64,000 nucleotides of DNA from Lepidostoma basale. Lineage: Eukaryota > Arthropoda > Insecta > Trichoptera > Lepidostomatidae. The stretch's first letter is position 1, and every line of letters starts with the position of its first letter. Under the pieces are notes generated by a model. That model searched no databases, had not been told where the DNA came from, and saw only the letters and a list, made by a program, of their open reading frames with translations. Made by a program: the position numbers and the translations under genes. The stretch spans positions 310,001-374,000 of the forward strand of contig JAHDVF020000494.1 in NCBI GenBank assembly GCA_022606425.2. The letters run 5' to 3'. Shown piece after piece: positions 42,067 through 52,264 of this stretch.

Positions 42067-43057
42067 AATCAATTTAAAACCAAAAAAACAATCACGCTTT
42101 CATTTTACATCAATTATAATAATGGGTTTTACCGAATTAAAACCACAACCATCAATCAAATAACCCATTTTAATTCATGGACCCCTGGAAGTCGAAATCG
42201 AATCCTGGCAGTCTATTTGAACCGCTTTGGGAATCTATGTCATAAGTAAAGTTTTTACATGCCTCTGTGTCTAACATATCCTCCACATTTAATATCCTTA
42301 GATTAAGTCATTTATCTCTGTCAGTCAATTTAACACCCGACGAAAAAGGTCAGACATGGATGCAATTAGTTGAAATGCTTACAAAGTAAAATATTCAATA
42401 TTTGAAATATTATTTTAACTTAATCCTGACAAACCTGTTATCTTAGAATGCATATAACTTGTAAAAACAACTTGTCAATGGTTTCAACAAAATATCATAG
42501 TCAAGATTGTTTCTAAAGTTGTCAATTATTATAGTTTTTATTTATTTACGGTTGTCAATTTTTATATTTTATATTAATGATGCAGTTTTGCACATAGTTT
42601 CCTTTTAGCATTTAAGAAGTCTGCAAATATATTGGCGATTGCTGACCTAAAGTATAACACAATTATATTACAATAAAGTTAATACACCCCAAGAATTTAT
42701 GCAGAGTCAAAATGAAGCAAATGTTGAAAACATGTATAAACATATATAATTACGCTTTTTCTTTATTTTATATATAGGTACTTCAGAAATAAATGAAACT
42801 GGTAAAAATATTATTTTTTCTTTGATTATATTTAACCAGAAGTTTCCAATCTATTTTGTGCCATTGCCTTCTTTGGGATGTTATTTTTTCATTTACCCAT
42901 TTTTATTTGAAGCTTAAATCATTTCTTGGAAACATTGTATTTTTCCAACCCTTTTTTTAAATACAGAATTTTTTTGTGAAATTACAATGTTTCCAAAAAG
43001 TTATTTAAATGGGAATCTACAACATAAAGTGATGGCGAATATAGAATAAATGATTTA
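42067..43057. other. Unassigned AT-rich region
   Basis: A string near 42120 (gggttttaccgaattaaaaccaca) is shared with 56494, suggesting a dispersed repeat edge. Otherwise nothing. Confidence 0.35.
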
Positions 43058-43220
43058 CGAATTAAAACACTTTTTCCACTTTTGAATTTTTTTAAACATA
43101 TTTCGAAGGCTTTACACCTTAATCATAAAGAGAACGATATAAACGAACATAAAGCCTTCAAAACGTGTCGAAAAAATTAACTTAACCCAAAAGAGGAAAA
43201 AAACAGTGTTTAAATACACA
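43058..43220. mobile_element. PAL-8 palindromic element, copy 1
   Basis: Arms aaacatatttcgaaggcttt... and ...ataaagccttcaaaacgtgtcg are inverse around a 40-base loop. A decayed hammerhead-like unit is visible on the minus strand (AAGG/CCUU stem II, GAAAUAUGUU). Related sequence at 54390-54485. Confidence 0.55.
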
Positions 43221-43242
43221 AATAACAATTAAATTGTAATTT

Positions 43243-43420
43243 CCGACGACCATCGTGGCCGAATGGTAAGTGCATTGACTGCCACCCCAAAGGTTCCGGG
43301 TTCGATTCCCGGCGAGAGCAGTGTGATTGTCACACTGTCTTTAGTCTGGTGTAGAATTCACGTGACAATAAAATGGCGATAGATTAGCTACCTATCACAT
43401 GTCACGAGATTCACTATGAA
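43243..43420 (+). repeat. tRNA-derived SINE-1, copy 2 (best preserved)
   Basis: Box A gtggccgaatgg (43255-43266) and box B ggttcgattcc (43299-43309) lie in a 73-base tRNA-like head. The body is tctggtgtagaattcacgtg and acaataaaatggcg, ending near cacatgtcacgag. The SINE would depend on a LINE for movement. Confidence 0.85.
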
Positions 43421-43476
43421 AGCTATAATACCCTTTACATCGTTTTGACTCATGCTGTCATGATGCAAAGAACGAT

Positions 43477-43507
43477 TCAACAAAATAATAATAATAATAA
43501 TAATAAA
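43477..43507. repeat. (AAT)n microsatellite
   Basis: About eight AAT units. Confidence 0.8.
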
Positions 43508-43809
43508 TTCGCTTCCTTCATACAACTTAGTTTTCCATAGCATTGGAACTTAGATTTACTACAACAAACCATCACGCTATTTTCCCGGAGGGTTAGGCAG
43601 AGAATGGACCACTATATTACACTCTCTTGACATACCTCTCCAGTTTCTTCCATATTCATACAGCGAGTCATACACGCACTTTGATTCTTGGACGTTTAGC
43701 ACAGCCGACCTTTTAAATCTGGTTAATTTAATAATGCCATGATTTCCCCGATCTTCCTCATAATTTTGTTCATAATACGTTATTTCGCTCTACATTCCTT
43801 CCCAATTAA

Positions 43810-44195
43810 ATCTTTTTCTTCTTATTCCTTGTTGTAGACCTATGTGGTCTGTTCTCCAGAATGTCGCACCTCCTGTGAGGTGGATTCCAGCTGTCCTTCC
43901 ATCTTTTAGGAGGTCTTCCACGAGGACGAGTCCCATGAGGCTGATTATACAATAGGAGGGGGAATATAGGGGAATCTGGTGGTGTCTATTCTTTTAACAT
44001 GACCGTACCAGTCCCTTTTTCGCAGTCTGCTCCATCTTATAATATCCTCAACCTCACATATATTTCTTATTCTGGTGTTCCTCACGCGATCTCTCAGTGT
44101 CTTGCCTGCTATCGTCCTCAGTGTCTTCATTTCGGAAGTCCTCAAAACTTGTTTGGTCCTTACTGTGTCTGCCCTTGCTCCGACGCAATATGTCT
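43810..44195 (-). mobile_element. RTE-D LINE fragment inside RTE-B
   Basis: The inverted (CTT) tail at 43812 is followed by the family 3' block. The minus frame 43945-44145 encodes MRTSEMKTLRTIAGKTLRDR, EVEDIIRWSRLRKRDWYGHV and KRIDTT. Confidence 0.78.
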
Positions 44196-44316
44196 TTAAT
44201 TATTTTATTAAATAATAACATATTTTTTAAATGTTCGCCCGATTGAATAATTTCATAAATTGTTTAATTGAAAATCAATAAAATAATGCATTTTTTATAT
44301 GTTTATTCAGTTAGGA

Positions 44317-44405
44317 TGCGGATTGCTCAGGGTAGAAGGGAGTGGAAAATACGAGAGGAGGCCTGCGTCCAGGAGTGGACGGCCACAACAGACTGAAGAA
44401 GAAGA
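44317..44405 (+). mobile_element. RTE-H LINE 3' end
   Basis: LGMRIAQGRREWK, then REEACVQEWTATTD, a TGA and agaagaagat. Confidence 0.65.
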
Positions 44406-44480
44406 TATTAAGTTAAATTCCACTTATGTTTGTGTCTTCGACCGGTTTCGGCAGCTCGCTGCCATTTTCTGGTGGCCATT
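44406..44480. mobile_element. PAL-3 scrap, copy 2
   Basis: The run ccacttatgtttgtgtcttc, gaccggtttcggcagctcgc matches 38541-38590. The hammerhead-like core on the minus strand is CAGAAAA, with a perfect GGCAG/CUGCC stem II. Confidence 0.6.
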
Positions 44481-44610
44481 TTTTTATAAATTGTTTTATC
44501 ACACATATGTCTAAAAAATCTCATTATACCGCATTTATTATGCTCTCCTTGCTTCCAAACATAATGGTCTGGACCATAATTCCATTGAAGACGGCTGTTT
44601 ACGCATCAGA

Positions 44611-45434
44611 TTTACTATTATAATATTGCTAATATTGAGAATCACTGACTAGAACAAAGAACAGTGTTTTTTAAACCATGTGAAATTTATTATAAAGTAA
44701 ACACAAGTGCGACATCTTTCGGCATTTGTCTATTGAATAAATGTCGGCTAAGAACAAAAGACTCAATAAATATTTTAAATACAATAAATGATTACATTGA
44801 AAAAGGTGAATAAAATATATGGCATTATGAAATACAAAATACGAAATGTATTTATTGTAAAGGGATTTGATTGAATTCGACTTCAGAGACATATTCACCT
44901 GAATAGTCACTTTATATTTAGCTTCTTTAGTAAATTGTGATTTCAATGCAGTCGATTACCTTACGTAAATAGGCATTTTAACATGGTGAAAGCTTTCAAG
45001 TCCGCGAGCTTATATAGGGCCCGCGTAAAAGCAAAATCACTTCAGCGCCAATATCACTCTGAGCTAAACTAGAACGTTACATGCTGTCATCTCGATTTTA
45101 TTTTATTTCTTTCGAACGGACCATGCTGTGTTGTGCAAAAGTCAACTCTGCCGCCAAGGAATATTTCGCCCTTTGTGTCGGTATCGCGTTCCTTTTGAGA
45201 GTTGAGACTTCACGCGTGGTTAGTAATTTGAATGAAACTATTCATTCTATTTCACATATCGTTCATCTCACCCTTGTGCGAGAGGGATAAAAAAAATTCA
45301 TTTGGAATTCACAGATTTAGGTGATCTTTGCGGCATTGTCGCAAATAAATGTATTTTTCAACTATAGAAACTCAACTGTAATTCAGACTATTTAGTTTAT
45401 ATCTAATATAGTGTATTTGAAATAAGCTTACGAA
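44611..45434. other. Unassigned region
   Basis: Bases 44980-45290 are somewhat less AT-rich. No domain or repeat partner found; frames are short. Confidence 0.3.
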
Positions 45435-46160
45435 TATTTACTCATTACTCTTACAAGGAGAGGGCACGACATAGGAAATTTACTTCGGGATGGGATTTTG
45501 CGGATTTTACATTGCACTGAGGATGTTGGGCTTCATCATTCGGACCGGAAGAGTTTTCAGAGATTCCAATGTGCTCAGAGTCCTATACAACGCGTTGGTT
45601 CGGAGCAGACTCACGAGGCGAGATATTCCGTTATGCCGGAAAGGGTTCAGAAAAAAATTCTAAGGTATCTATCTCTTCATGAGGGAGTATGGTAGTTATC
45701 CGTTGCTCTATCCCACGGCATTTCTTTTAGGAATGCTCGGAGCCAATTTTCTACAGCTTCAAAGAAACGGGCATCTCAAAAGCCATTTCTTTCGATTAAT
45801 CAGGGGTTATTTCGAGAACTCGGCCGTGCTGGAAGATGTTGGTCTTTTTTTCCTTGATAGATATCTCCGTCAGCGACAGCACAAATTGTTTTACCTACCG
45901 GCCGCCAGAACCAATCTGCCTCTGGTGACACCGGTGGGAAAAGCAATTAGTCTGCCGAACGCGGTCTCCTTGGAGATCGGCGTCTTTCATATTAGGGAAG
46001 GTACGTTCAGAGGACAAATACTCTCGACTTTAGAAAGTATCTTGTCTTTTTAATATCGAATCATCTCTTATGCGTTCCTGGTATTATGTTGTATGTGTAT
46101 AATATTTTACACGTACTCAACAGATGCCTTAAACATGTATGCTGTTTGTTATTTCCTAAT
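45435..46160 (+). mobile_element. CR1/Jockey-type LINE, C-terminal fragment
   Basis: Reading across three frames gives FRDSNVLRVLYNALVRSRLT, ERVQKKILRYLSLHEGVW, LLYPTAFLLGMLGANFLQLQ, HFFRLIRGYFENSAVLEDVG, HKLFYLPAARTNLPLVTPVG and GTFRGQILSTLESI. It is the sister of the minus-strand copy at 26590-27187. Two or more frameshifts; no RT core. Confidence 0.78.
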
Positions 46161-46628
46161 GAGTTAATTTGATTTTGCAGAATTGTGGTTTCTTTCTTTC
46201 ATCTACTTGAATCAGACCGTAGGTACGTTATTACGTTATGTTACCTAATCAATATTCACGTTTCTGAAACATCTACGAAAACAAGTTTGACAAAGGTTTT
46301 GACGTTGGCTTGCCTCTTCTCGAGAGCAAACAAGACTTAAATTAGCTTCGAAATCCGAAGAAAAACAATTTGCAGCGAAGGTTTGTTTTGTTTTTTTTAT
46401 CCCACTTGTCTCGGTAATGAATAGATTGGATAATCGGTATTTCGATAATCGGTGACTACATTGCAAGTTCCCGCTTACATTGCGAGTAGATTAATTAAGG
46501 ATAAAACAGTTGATTGAATCAAAAAGCAGTTCAAGATACCATACGAGGAATAAGGAAGTTTGGTTTGTGTTGGTTAAGTATTATTAAACGTTTTATAATT
46601 TTTTTTTAGAATGTACCAAAATGATCGT
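46161..46628. other. Unassigned region
   Basis: No recognisable element. Confidence 0.3.
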
Positions 46629-46968
46629 TTGGATTCATTGTATCTCAATAGAGACGACGATGTAAATTGTCTTTTGGAAACAGTATATGGTAGTCGAGGC
46701 GTTTACAGGACTTATGACTTGTCATTGGTTGGGTTAAGCGATCACTTTATGTTAACAACATTCCTCATTCCGCCCTTCTTACGACCACCACGTCTGACAA
46801 ATTTTTGGAACTTGTATATATGCTGCTATTTCAAAACACTTCACATTTTTTTAGGTCAATCTACACTAGCGCCATCTATTAAGATTATTTGTAAGCATTA
46901 AGACTACCATATTTTGTTTCCAAAAAACAATTTACATCTTCGTCTCTATTGAGATACAATTAATCCTT
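46629..46968. repeat. Foldback repeat, unclassified
   Basis: Left arm (46629-46693: attgtatctcaatagagacg, acgatgtaaattgtc) and right arm (46902-46966: caatttacatcttcgtctct, attgagatacaat) are inverse over ~65 bases with a 210-base loop. A 96-codon frame starting at 46611 covers arm and loop but has no domain. Confidence 0.75.
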
Positions 46969-47059
46969 AAAAATGATTAACCCGCAATGGGTAAAATTCA
47001 GTATTTGTCTACAAGTATTTGTATACATTCACAAACAAAATGATCATTTTGGTTTGTTT

Positions 47060-47165
47060 TTCTTAACCTGAAGAAGCTCCAAAGAAAGTGAAATCGGTTA
47101 ATTCGATGAAACAAAATAAAATGGCATTAAAACAAAATATAAAACTGTTTTAAAATATTTTTAAT
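47060..47165. repeat. Decayed hammerhead-like palindrome remnant
   Basis: The + strand has cctgaagaagctcc ... gtgaaatcggttaa: CUGAAGA, an extra A, a weak stem II, GAAA, UCGG and GUU. The pairing is poor, so this is only a remnant. Confidence 0.35.
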
Positions 47166-47499
47166 AATGCCACCCCACAAATTAATTGCTTTATACGAAA
47201 GTGTCCTACTTTTTTATCTCGTTTAGACTTGTGTTTCTTGTTCAGGGTTATATTTTTCTCTTTCCTCGTCGTTTTGTTCGTGATATTCTTCTTCGCAGAA
47301 GAATCCTAGGGATTGGTTTGCAATTAAGTCTTCAATCTCGTCGTTCATTGCACTCGAACTTCTGCAGTCCTTTTCGACTCAAACTATGAAATTTAGACGT
47401 ACATGTCCTCGCACGCCTGTTTCAGATATTCCTGTCGGTTGCGCCGTCAATAATTTATTCTTTGAACCATCCCCTAAATTATGTCATACAGAAGACCCT
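47166..47499. other. Unassigned region
   Basis: No recognised element. Confidence 0.3.
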
Positions 47500-47738
47500 T
47501 ATAGCCCATTTAATGGTAGATACGAGTATATCGGGCTCGCCTTTCTGAAATGGTTTTGACAAAATGCCTACCTCCTTTGATTCTGCTTAGAACCTCGTCG
47601 TTCGTGATGTGATCTCTTCAGGAAATTCCTAAAATTCTCCTGTAGCACAACATTTCAGAAGCCTCCAGTATTTTTTAAAATCTCTTTTGGTTAGGAACCA
47701 TGTTTCGCAGCCATATGCCAAGATGCTCCATACATATG
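47500..47738 (-). mobile_element. RTE-E LINE fragment
   Basis: The minus strand reads AYGCETWFLTKRDF, then LEASEMLCYRRILGIS, then TNDEVLSRIKGGRHFVKTIS and ERRAR across two frames. The GGRH ... SERRAR motif ties it to 36749. Confidence 0.68.
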
Positions 47739-48044
47739 TTTAAAAGATTCAGATCTATTTGACTCAAAAAAATTAAGATTTTTGGTTGAACGCAAGTTTT
47801 GCTTGGTGTATGCGGCTGTCAATTTTACTTCTTGTTAGTGACATCACTAATTGCGACCCGTGAAATATTCCCGGAAGTTAATATTTTCTTAGAAAAACCT
47901 TGGTTCACTGTACAATTGTAATTAATTACAAGTTTTAGGTTTTAATATAAATTTTTTTTTTCACACTCGTTAAAAATTTCATTACAAAATCAGAAAAAAT
48001 TTAAAAAAAAATCGTATGAAGCACATCTTTATTATTTGTATTTA

Positions 48045-48262
48045 AAGTAAAATAAAAACACTGTACTTTGTTTTTTACCACTATGCGGTTATTTTAATTA
48101 TCGACTAGTTTCGCTTGTACCCAAGCTTCACCAGGGCTTCCTAATAACACATTATTACAAAACACTGTTATTACGAAGCCCTGAGGACAAGCGAAACTAG
48201 TCGGCAATTAAAATAACCGCATAGTGGTGAAAAACAAATTACAGTGTTTTCATTTTATTTTA
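48045..48262. mobile_element. PAL-2 palindromic element, copy 2 (best preserved)
   Basis: Arms of ~98 bases: ctatgcggttattttaatta, gactagtttcgcttgtaccc and the inverse ending taattgccgactagtttc / ccgcatag. The minus unit has CUGGUGA (A6 changed) with an intact GCUUG/CAAGC stem II and GAAACUAGUC. The plus unit has CUGAGGA but its stem II 5' strand is deleted. The two arms have lost complementary parts. Confidence 0.8.
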
Positions 48263-48749
48263 AATACAAATAATAACAAAAAAAATTATTAAAATAATTC
48301 AGAAACGTTCTCGGGCATGCGCTTCGTGTGCATATTTTCAGAGAGAATCGAAGTATTCCATGTATTCAAAATATTCTCGTACTCTTTCTTGACGACATTC
48401 GGGTTTTTTCTTATTTATGGTACATGATATTATGAACACATTTTTGTAAAAAAAAATTCAATATACTTATTTGCCACTGTGTTCGCGTTGTATATTTGTA
48501 AGTCTTTAGTATATTATCCACTTTAGCTAGTTAGCCAAACGACGCTGTTAGTGTTCCAAGCTCCAGTCCCTCACAGGGCCCGATTACTCCGCCACACCCA
48601 TCGTGAAATAATGAGGAGACGATCGCTTTGGGAATCCGAATACTAACATTTTCCATTATCCTATATTATGGACTCTTATTTGTCTATACGCACGCGTGTT
48701 CACACAAACAAATAATTTATGAAGGCTTTGAAAACATGTAAATTGTCTG
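48263..48749. other. Unassigned region
   Basis: No recognised element. Confidence 0.3.
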
Positions 48750-49594
48750 TTTTACGCGGACGATGCCGTTCTCTTGCGGATAGTGCGGACGAATTACAAG
48801 TCTTAGAGTCGATAATGTATGAGGTATGCAAGTCAAATGATTTAATGACGAATGTCGGAAAGTCAAGGGTAATGGTTTTTAAAAGGGAAGAGCAAATATC
48901 AGTTTGTAACATAAGTGTGAACGAAGAGAAATTGGTGCAGGTGAGTGAATTTGTGTATTTAGGTAGGATGTTCACAGTGGATGGCCGAACGGATAGTGAC
49001 GTCGAAAGAAGGGTTGGTGCGGGTAACAAAGTGAATGGAGCTTCAAAAATAGTTATTGGAAACAAGAATTTATCAATGAAAGCGAAAACGGCAGTTCATA
49101 ATGGAGTTTTGGTCCCAACCCTAATGTATGGAAGCGAAGCATGGAACTGGCAGAAGAACGATAAGAGCAGAATAAATGCGGTAGAGATGAAGTCCCTAAG
49201 ACGTATGTGTGATAGAACGATATACGACAGAATCTTAAATGCTGATATTAGAAAGGAATGTAGAGCGGAAGAAGGTATTATAAACAAATTTATGAAAGGA
49301 TCGCTGCGTTGGTTCGGACATATGGAGCGCATGGATGGAGAATGAATGGTTAAGAAAGTATACGTTAATGATATAAATGGAGTACGGAGTCGAGGCAGAC
49401 CGAAGAAAACATGGCATGACCAAGTTAATCAAATTTTAATGGTTTTTCATGTTAGAAGTCGGAAGAATCAACGAACGTATATGACTCGCTGTATGAATGT
49501 GGAGGAATTTAGAGAGGTGTGCCAGTATAGAGTTGTGTGGCGGTCCATTATCTCTGCCTACCCCTACGGGGAAACGGCTTGTAGGTTTGTTGTT
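48750..49594 (+). pseudogene. RTE-B LINE, longest copy
   Basis: It starts at the catalytic CLFYADDAVLL (48744-48775, then a frame slip) and runs open through ELQVLESIMYEVCKSNDLMT, CNISVNEEKLVQVSEFVYLG, RVGAGNKVNGASKIVIGNKN, LMYGSEAWNWQKND and LRWFGHMERMDGE. A TGA (49343) interrupts before MVKKVYVNDINGVRSRGRPK. The 3' end is cccctacggggaaacggctt and gtttgttgttgtt. About 75-80% identical in protein to RTE-A by eye. Endonuclease and most of the RT are missing. Confidence 0.85.
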
Positions 49595-49794
49595 GTTGAA
49601 AACATTTCAGGCGAGGGCTGTTAATATTTGGTTCATTTCTTATCTGTTCAACATTGCCATATCTTATTTCTTATTATCAATAATTTTGAGTTTATTTGAC
49701 TTTTATAAAATTGACGAAACACTTTCACTAAATGTAGTTTTATTTCAAATTAATGGAAACGTATTTTTTCTAGAAGTTTTTCTTATTATAACCA

Positions 49795-49911
49795 ACCAAC
49801 TAACTAACTACCTAACCATCACGCCGTCTCTCCGTAAGAGTAGGCATACAGAATGGACTTCCACTCTGTTATTTCCCTACATACTTCTCTCGATTTTTCA
49901 ATGTTCATACA
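49795..49911 (-). mobile_element. RTE-A LINE fragment
   Basis: The inverted tail caaccaactaactaactacc is followed by ~95 bases of the 3' end. It is fused head-to-head with RTE-C. Confidence 0.75.
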
Positions 49912-50035
49912 TCGTTTCTGGCATCCGAAGTGTGGAGGAGCTGTTCCGAGCGGCGCAGGACAGGGACAGGTTCGCCGAGGTGATCGCCAACGTTGGGGGG
50001 ACCTAACAGAGCACTTGAAGAAGAAGAAGAAGATT
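49912..50035 (+). mobile_element. RTE-C LINE 3' fragment
   Basis: It encodes RSVEELFRAAQDRDRFAEVI and ANVGGT before a TAA. The tail is gaagaagaagaagaag. It matches the end of the copy at 5085-5178 (FQMAQDRDASAIVIANFGGT). Confidence 0.75.
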
Positions 50036-50684
50036 AGATACCTATGTCATGATAATCAATATGATAGCTATACCTTTAACATCGATTTAGCTGACGCTTT
50101 AATGATGTAATGAACGATTCAATAAAATAATTTTAAATTAATTAATCAATTCATTAATCTTCCACAATACTTAATATGGAGTTAATGTCATCATTAATCA
50201 TCAACAAATATGGAGGAGATTTATAGAATATTTCAAATTTTAGTTTAAAAAATATGTAAGAATTTCTGTGTTAATTTCATTGTTGCTCTTACGTCATTTG
50301 GGTATCGTGATAAATGATCTTTTCACATATAAAACCAATTTTTTAAAAAGTATTTCGTTGATATGCCTTACGCTTCCATGATTTTTATTTCTCATATTTG
50401 AGTATGTATTATAAATAAATGTCATATATGTAATTTACAAGTATTTCGTGTGTTTAACTTTGAATGTTTAACCAAATTCGTATACCATATTTCGAAAAGT
50501 TAAGCACAAACACGAAAGATGAGGCCCAGCTGACATATTGAAGAAGTTTAAAGATTAATTTGAAAAGTTTAGAGAAGTTCATACATACTTATTTATTATT
50601 TTAAGTCCAATATTGCATCGCGTATCCATTGTGTATAATTATAAACAGATCCATGAATTATCATGTGTATCTTTTTTTAAAACA
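50036..50684. other. Unassigned AT-rich region
   Basis: No recognised element. Confidence 0.3.
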
Positions 50685-51650
50685 ACAAACCATCATGCCA
50701 TTTTGTCGGAAGAATATGCAGAGAGAATTTTATAATACTATTCTATCTTGAAACAACTGGTAAGATTTTTTCCACATTCATACAATGTGTTATACACACT
50801 CGTCGATTCTTTCAACTTCTAACATTGCCGATCTTTAAAATTTGATTTATTTTTACTTCCTCGACTTCGTATTCCATTCACATTATAAAGGTATAAACCA
50901 TTATTTTTTAATCTATGCATTTCAAATGTTTAAATGAACGTCGTGATCCTTTTATATATTTCATTTCGCTCTTCATTCCTTCCTGTAGATGGATCAATTG
51001 AAGCGGACATAACCAACCGAACAATATCTGGATGGAATAAATAGCGAATGCTGACTGGAGTTCTGTGTGATCCGAAAATGCCAATAAAGACAAAGGGCAA
51101 GATTTATAAAACAGCTATCCGGCCGGCATTACTATACGGAAGCGAAGTATGGCCAGCTAAAAAGATACATGAACAAAAACTCCATACAACAGAAATGCGC
51201 ATGCTGCGGTGGTCGGGAGGAGTCACTTTTAAAGACAAGGTGCGCAACGAATATGTGAGGAGAAGTTTCAAGGTAGCCCCTATAAAACAAAAGTTGTCAG
51301 AAACAAGGTTCCGATGGTATATGGTCACGTGATGAGAAGACCTCACGACCATGTAGTGAAAAAGTGTATTTCTGTATCTTGTCGGAGAGGGAGAGGAACA
51401 CCTCAACCTGGCTGACGAACGTGCAGAGGGATATGAAGGCCCCAGGAATTAAGGAGGAAGCTGCCTTCGAAAGAAATACCTGGTTCCAAATGATAAGAAA
51501 AACCGACCCCGATTAACGGGAAGAGGTTAAGGGAAAGAAGAAGAAGAAGTTATTCATTCCTTCATGATATCAGCATTTTAAATTCTGTCATACATCGTTT
51601 TATTTATTACACATATTTTTGATTTTCGTTTGGAAGTATTTTTTTCAAGA
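50685..51650 (-). mobile_element. RTE-B LINE fragment, split by RTE-I
   Basis: The 3' half (50685-50984, tail aaacaacaaacc inverted) is strongly decayed. It breaks at ttcattccttc, and resumes at 51564 (atgatatcagcattttaaat, tctgtcatacatcg). Confidence 0.75.
50985..51552 (+). mobile_element. RTE-I LINE fragment with 11-bp target-site duplication
   Basis: The frame encodes MLTGVLCDPKMPIKTKGKIY, KTAIRPALLYGSEVWPAKKI, EMRMLRWSGGVTFKDKVRNE and YVRRSFKVAPIKQKLSETRF. It then continues, broken, to the tail aagaagaagaag. The direct repeat ttcattccttc flanks it (50974-50984, 51553-51563), so this is a genuine insertion into RTE-B. Confidence 0.85.
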
Positions 51651-51956
51651 AATCTTTATATCCTCGTAGAAACAGCTATTTTAGATTCGGAAGTTTCGGA
51701 GCCATAATATTCATCTGGTGTAAACTCCACGACATTTCACTACATCATATTTAAGTAGTAATTGTATGAGATTTTTTTTTTCAACTTTAAAAAAAAATAA
51801 TACCTTTATTCTGTAGTTCAATAAAATAAACGCAATATTTACATATTTTATTAAAGTCATTATGTGACGATAAAAATATCTACATTTAAATGTCTATTTT
51901 AATATATTTATTGTTTCTGAAACAATGATGTAAAACTCCATATTAAATAATAAGTA

Positions 51957-52262
51957 GTCTATTGTTTTGGCCGAAACACAATGATTCTTTAACATTTTAA
52001 ATTGTTAAATTAAAAAAACTTTGCTTTATGTATCATAATTGTATTTTTTTTACGCGACAGCTGTTTCGTCAACCTATGTTGACATCATCAGGTCTTAAAA
52101 TATAATATCAATTTATATCAATATAAAATTTGACATTTGATATATGATTTTAGCACCTAATGATGTCAACATAGGTTGACAAAACAGCTGTCGCGTAAAA
52201 TAAAAATACGATTGTGATATATAAAACAAAGTTTTATTTTAACAGTTTTAAATAATAAGTAT
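51957..52262. mobile_element. PAL-1 palindromic element, most complete copy
   Basis: The left terminus tattgttttggccgaaacac is followed by an arm that is inverse to the right arm (aacataggttgacaaaacag, ctgtcgcgtaaaataaaaat, acaaagttttattttaacag). The loop is ~45 bases. It ends next to PAL-6. Confidence 0.82.
52048..52099 (-). ncRNA. Hammerhead ribozyme-like motif (PAL-1, canonical core)
   Basis: Minus strand: CUGAUGA (52085-52091), extra U, perfect GUCAAC/GUUGAC stem II with AUAG loop, GAAA (from 52067), ACAGCUGU, GUC (52056-52058), then GCGU. The catalytic core is the canonical one. Stem I is weak next to the core. The other arm has CUAAUGA and AAAAC and should be dead. Confidence 0.6.
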
Positions 52263-52264
52263 TA

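Larger units (their letters stand above)
43562..44610 (-). mobile_element. RTE-B LINE fragment, interrupted
   Basis: The 3' half (43562-43808) ends where the target-like string acattccttcc meets RTE-D. The 5' part resumes at about 44485 (ttgttttatcacacatatgt ... ccattgaagacggctgttta). Between lie RTE-D, an RTE-H end and a PAL-3 scrap, so at least three later insertions hit this copy. Confidence 0.7.

Noticed and set aside
43243..43420. Functional tRNA gene
   Set aside because: Box A and box B are good, but the sequence continues into a SINE body shared with 23581 and 58965.
46611..46901. 96-codon open frame as a small gene
   Set aside because: It spans one arm and the loop of a foldback repeat and has no recognisable protein similarity.
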